64,000 bases of DNA, from contig JACRMV010000001.1 of NCBI GenBank assembly GCA_016235025.1, forward strand, positions 124,001 to 188,000, read 5' to 3'. Origin of the DNA: Rhodocyclales bacterium. Its GTDB lineage: Bacteria; Pseudomonadota; Gammaproteobacteria; Burkholderiales; Rhodocyclaceae. Positions within the stretch are counted from its first letter, which is position 1; each line of letters opens with the position of its first letter. A program made the translations under genes and the position numbers. Under the pieces are notes generated by a model that did no database searches, was not told the DNA's origin, and saw only the letters and a list, made by a program, of their open reading frames with translations. Below are positions 62,446-64,000 of this stretch, piece by piece.

Positions 62446-64000
62446 CTACACGTCATTTCTGGTGCGCACGAACGCTTCGAATTCCGCTGCCGGAATTGGC
62501 CGGCTGAAGAAATAGCCTTGCACTTCCTTGCAGCCATGCTGATGCAGGTAGTCAAGCTGCTCCTGGGTTTCCACGCCTTCGGCGATGGTAGTGAAGCCAA
62601 GATTTCGCGCCAGCGCGATGATGGTGGTGACAATGGCGCGGTCATCTGCGTCGCTGGCGATGTCGCGGACGAAGGATTGATCGATTTTCAGTTTGGAGAC
62701 TTTGAAGCGCTTTAGGTGCGCAAGCGAAGAATAGCCGGTGCCGAAGTCGTCGATGGAGAATGTTACGCCCTGGGCACGCAGCGTGTTGATGGTTTCGATG
62801 GCCGCCTGCGGGTTTTCCATCGCCAGACTTTCGGTGATTTCGAGTTCGAGACACTGTGGCGGCAGTCCGGTCTCGGTCAGCAGGGCGTGCACCTGTTCCG
62901 CCAGGTGGGGTTGGCGAAACTGGGCGGCCGAAAGATTGACCGCAATCGTGATCGGCGGCAGGCCGGCATCCTGCCATGCCTTGGCCTGATGTATCGCCTC
63001 GCGCATCACCCAGGCGCCGAGGTCGAGAATCTGTCCGCTCATCTCGGCGATGGCGATGAATTCGCCGGGAGAGACCAGGCCCAGTACCGGATGCTGCCAG
63101 CGCACCAAGACCTCGGCGCCGATTACGCGGGCATCGGCCAGCGCAATCTGCGGCTGGTAGTGGAGAAAAAATTCGTTCCGCCTGAGCGCTTGGCGCAGCG
63201 CATTTTCCAGTTCGAGAAAACGTTTCGAGCGTGCCTCAAGCTCGGCGGTGAAGAAGCGGAAGGCGTTGCGTCCATCCTGTTTGGCGCGGAACATCGCCGT
63301 ATCGGCGGCTTTGGCGAGTGTCTCAAAATCGCTGCCATCGACGGGATAAAGCGCAATGCCGATGGAGGACGTGCTGTTCAGTTCGTGATGGTCGAGCTGA
63401 TAGGGGGAGCTCAAGGCTGCCATCAACTTTTCGGCAACGTGGGTGGCGCCGGCGATCGTCGTATCGGGCAGCAACAACACGAATTCATCACCGCCCCAGC
63501 GCGCCGCGGTGTCCTGCTCGCGGATGCTGTTTTGCAGGCGCAGGGCAACCTCGCACAGCAACTGGTCGCCGACAACATGGCCCAGGGAGTCGTTGATGTT
63601 CTTGAAGTGATCGAGATCGAGGAACATCAGCGCCAGGCCTTGATTGAGCCGGCTGGCACCGGCAATCGCCTGCTGTGTGCGGTCTTTCAGCAACACACGG
63701 TTGGGCAGGCCGGTCAGCGAATCGAAATTGGCCAGGCGCTCGATTGTGGCTGCCGCTTTGGTGCGGACACGTTCATGAGCGAAGCGTTCCAGAGCGAAGC
63801 TGATGTCCAGTGCCATTTTCACCAGCAGGTTCTTTGCGGCTTCGTCGAAGGCATCAGGCTTGCCATCATAAACGTTGAATACGCCAACGACGCTGCCATT
63901 GCAGGTGAGCGGCAGGGCAGCGGAGGAGCCCCAGCCGAAGTGGGCGCCGCGTTCATGCCAGATGGCGGTGGCCGGGTCGTGCTGAAAATCCTGGCACCAG
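62446..64000 (-). CDS. GAF-GGDEF-EAL c-di-GMP signalling protein, cut by the window end
   Basis: At least 517 residues are visible; the gene continues beyond 64000. The start of the visible part is GAF-like (AALPLTCNGSVVGVFNVYDG). The diguanylate cyclase half has ARWGGDEFVLLLP, an intact GGDEF. The phosphodiesterase half has GAEVLVRWQHP (EVL in place of EAL), ELEITESLAMENPQ, DDFGTGYSSLAHLKR and KIDQSFVRDIA with AEGVETQEQLDYL. Both domains look catalytically competent, so it could make or break c-di-GMP according to GAF input. Confidence 0.92.
   Translation of the reverse strand, partial: WCQDFQHDPATAIWHERGAHFGWGSSAALPLTCNGSVVGVFNVYDGKPDAFDEAAKNLLVKMALDISFALERFAHERVRTKAAATIERLANFDSLTGLPNRVLLKDRTQQAIAGASRLNQGLALMFLDLDHFKNINDSLGHVVGDQLLCEVALRLQNSIREQDTAARWGGDEFVLLLPDTTIAGATHVAEKLMAALSSPYQLDHHELNSTSSIGIALYPVDGSDFETLAKAADTAMFRAKQDGRNAFRFFTAELEARSKRFLELENALRQALRRNEFFLHYQPQIALADARVIGAEVLVRWQHPVLGLVSPGEFIAIAEMSGQILDLGAWVMREAIHQAKAWQDAGLPPITIAVNLSAAQFRQPHLAEQVHALLTETGLPPQCLELEITESLAMENPQAAIETINTLRAQGVTFSIDDFGTGYSSLAHLKRFKVSKLKIDQSFVRDIASDADDRAIVTTIIALARNLGFTTIAEGVETQEQLDYLHQHGCKEVQGYFFSRPIPAAEFEAFVRTRNDV

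Noticed and set aside
60733-62715. A 660-codon plus-strand open frame
   Set aside because: It is antisense to prfC, whose motifs are unmistakable. High GC content leaves antisense frames open.
1-64000. CRISPR arrays, rRNA genes or a replication origin
   Set aside because: No regularly spaced direct repeats, rRNA sequence or cluster of DnaA boxes was found; the 24-bp repeat copies are kilobases apart.

Overview
The window looks like chromosomal DNA of a betaproteobacterium. A GC-rich housekeeping backbone surrounds a patchwork accessory region with visibly more AT in parts. The backbone order pcnB-folK-panB-panC-panD, the operon purN / DUF3108 / RsmB-type methyltransferase / PLD nuclease / MscS / rlmB, a TusA-DsrE2 sulfur-carrier pair and a PEP-CTERM protein all suggest a Rhodocyclales-like organism. 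That placement is an inference, and genus cannot be fixed from the sequence alone.

Layout. 1-20.5 kb is backbone: a PHB-depolymerase-family esterase, a damaged FAD oxidoreductase with GtrA, tusA-dsrE2, valS, an MddA-like membrane methyltransferase, pcnB-folK, panBCD, rhlE, sixA, a CYTH-CHAD protein, cobA, an HDOD protein, an MBL hydrolase and a PolB-like exonuclease. 20.5-39 kb is accessory. It opens with the 5' stub of a P-type ATPase joined to an arsenic operon (arsR-arsC-acr3). A trehalose cluster follows (membrane-anchored OtsA, OtsB, GH15), then a truncated antiporter, a TumE/TumA-like toxin-antitoxin pair, a second arsR with a truncated arsC, and an AbiE toxin-antitoxin pair. Next come a three-gene operon (P-loop ATPase, HIT protein, phosphorothioate-dependent-type HNH nuclease), fragments of ihfA and a PLD protein, an ADP-ribosylglycohydrolase pair and an unrecognised two-gene module. 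The region ends at tRNA-Ser(GCU). 39-64 kb is backbone again: a PerM-like protein-hda-HAD operon, purM, a PEP-CTERM gene with a sigma-54-type promoter, dinB, miaA-mutL, DedA, purN, the RsmB-type methyltransferase, MscS, rlmB, a PepSY / two-component cluster with damaged membrane genes, a PAP2 phosphatase, prfC, and a GAF-GGDEF-EAL protein cut by the window end.

Two observations stand out. The first is a roughly 24-bp non-palindromic dispersed repeat whose core is CCAGCGCCGACTTTT. About 16 copies were read by eye, roughly one per 4 kb, on both strands. They lie both between genes and inside core genes (folK, panC, sixA, cobA, hda, mutL, the DUF3108 gene), where they are read through in different frames as short linker peptides. 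The second is the tightly overlapping ATPase-HIT-HNH operon, which looks like a stand-alone defence system with no phosphorothioation genes nearby.

Caveats: several genes carry single-base changes in homopolymers (G8 at 57204, C5 near 57943), so some apparent frameshifts could be assembly errors. All family calls come from motif recognition without database searches.
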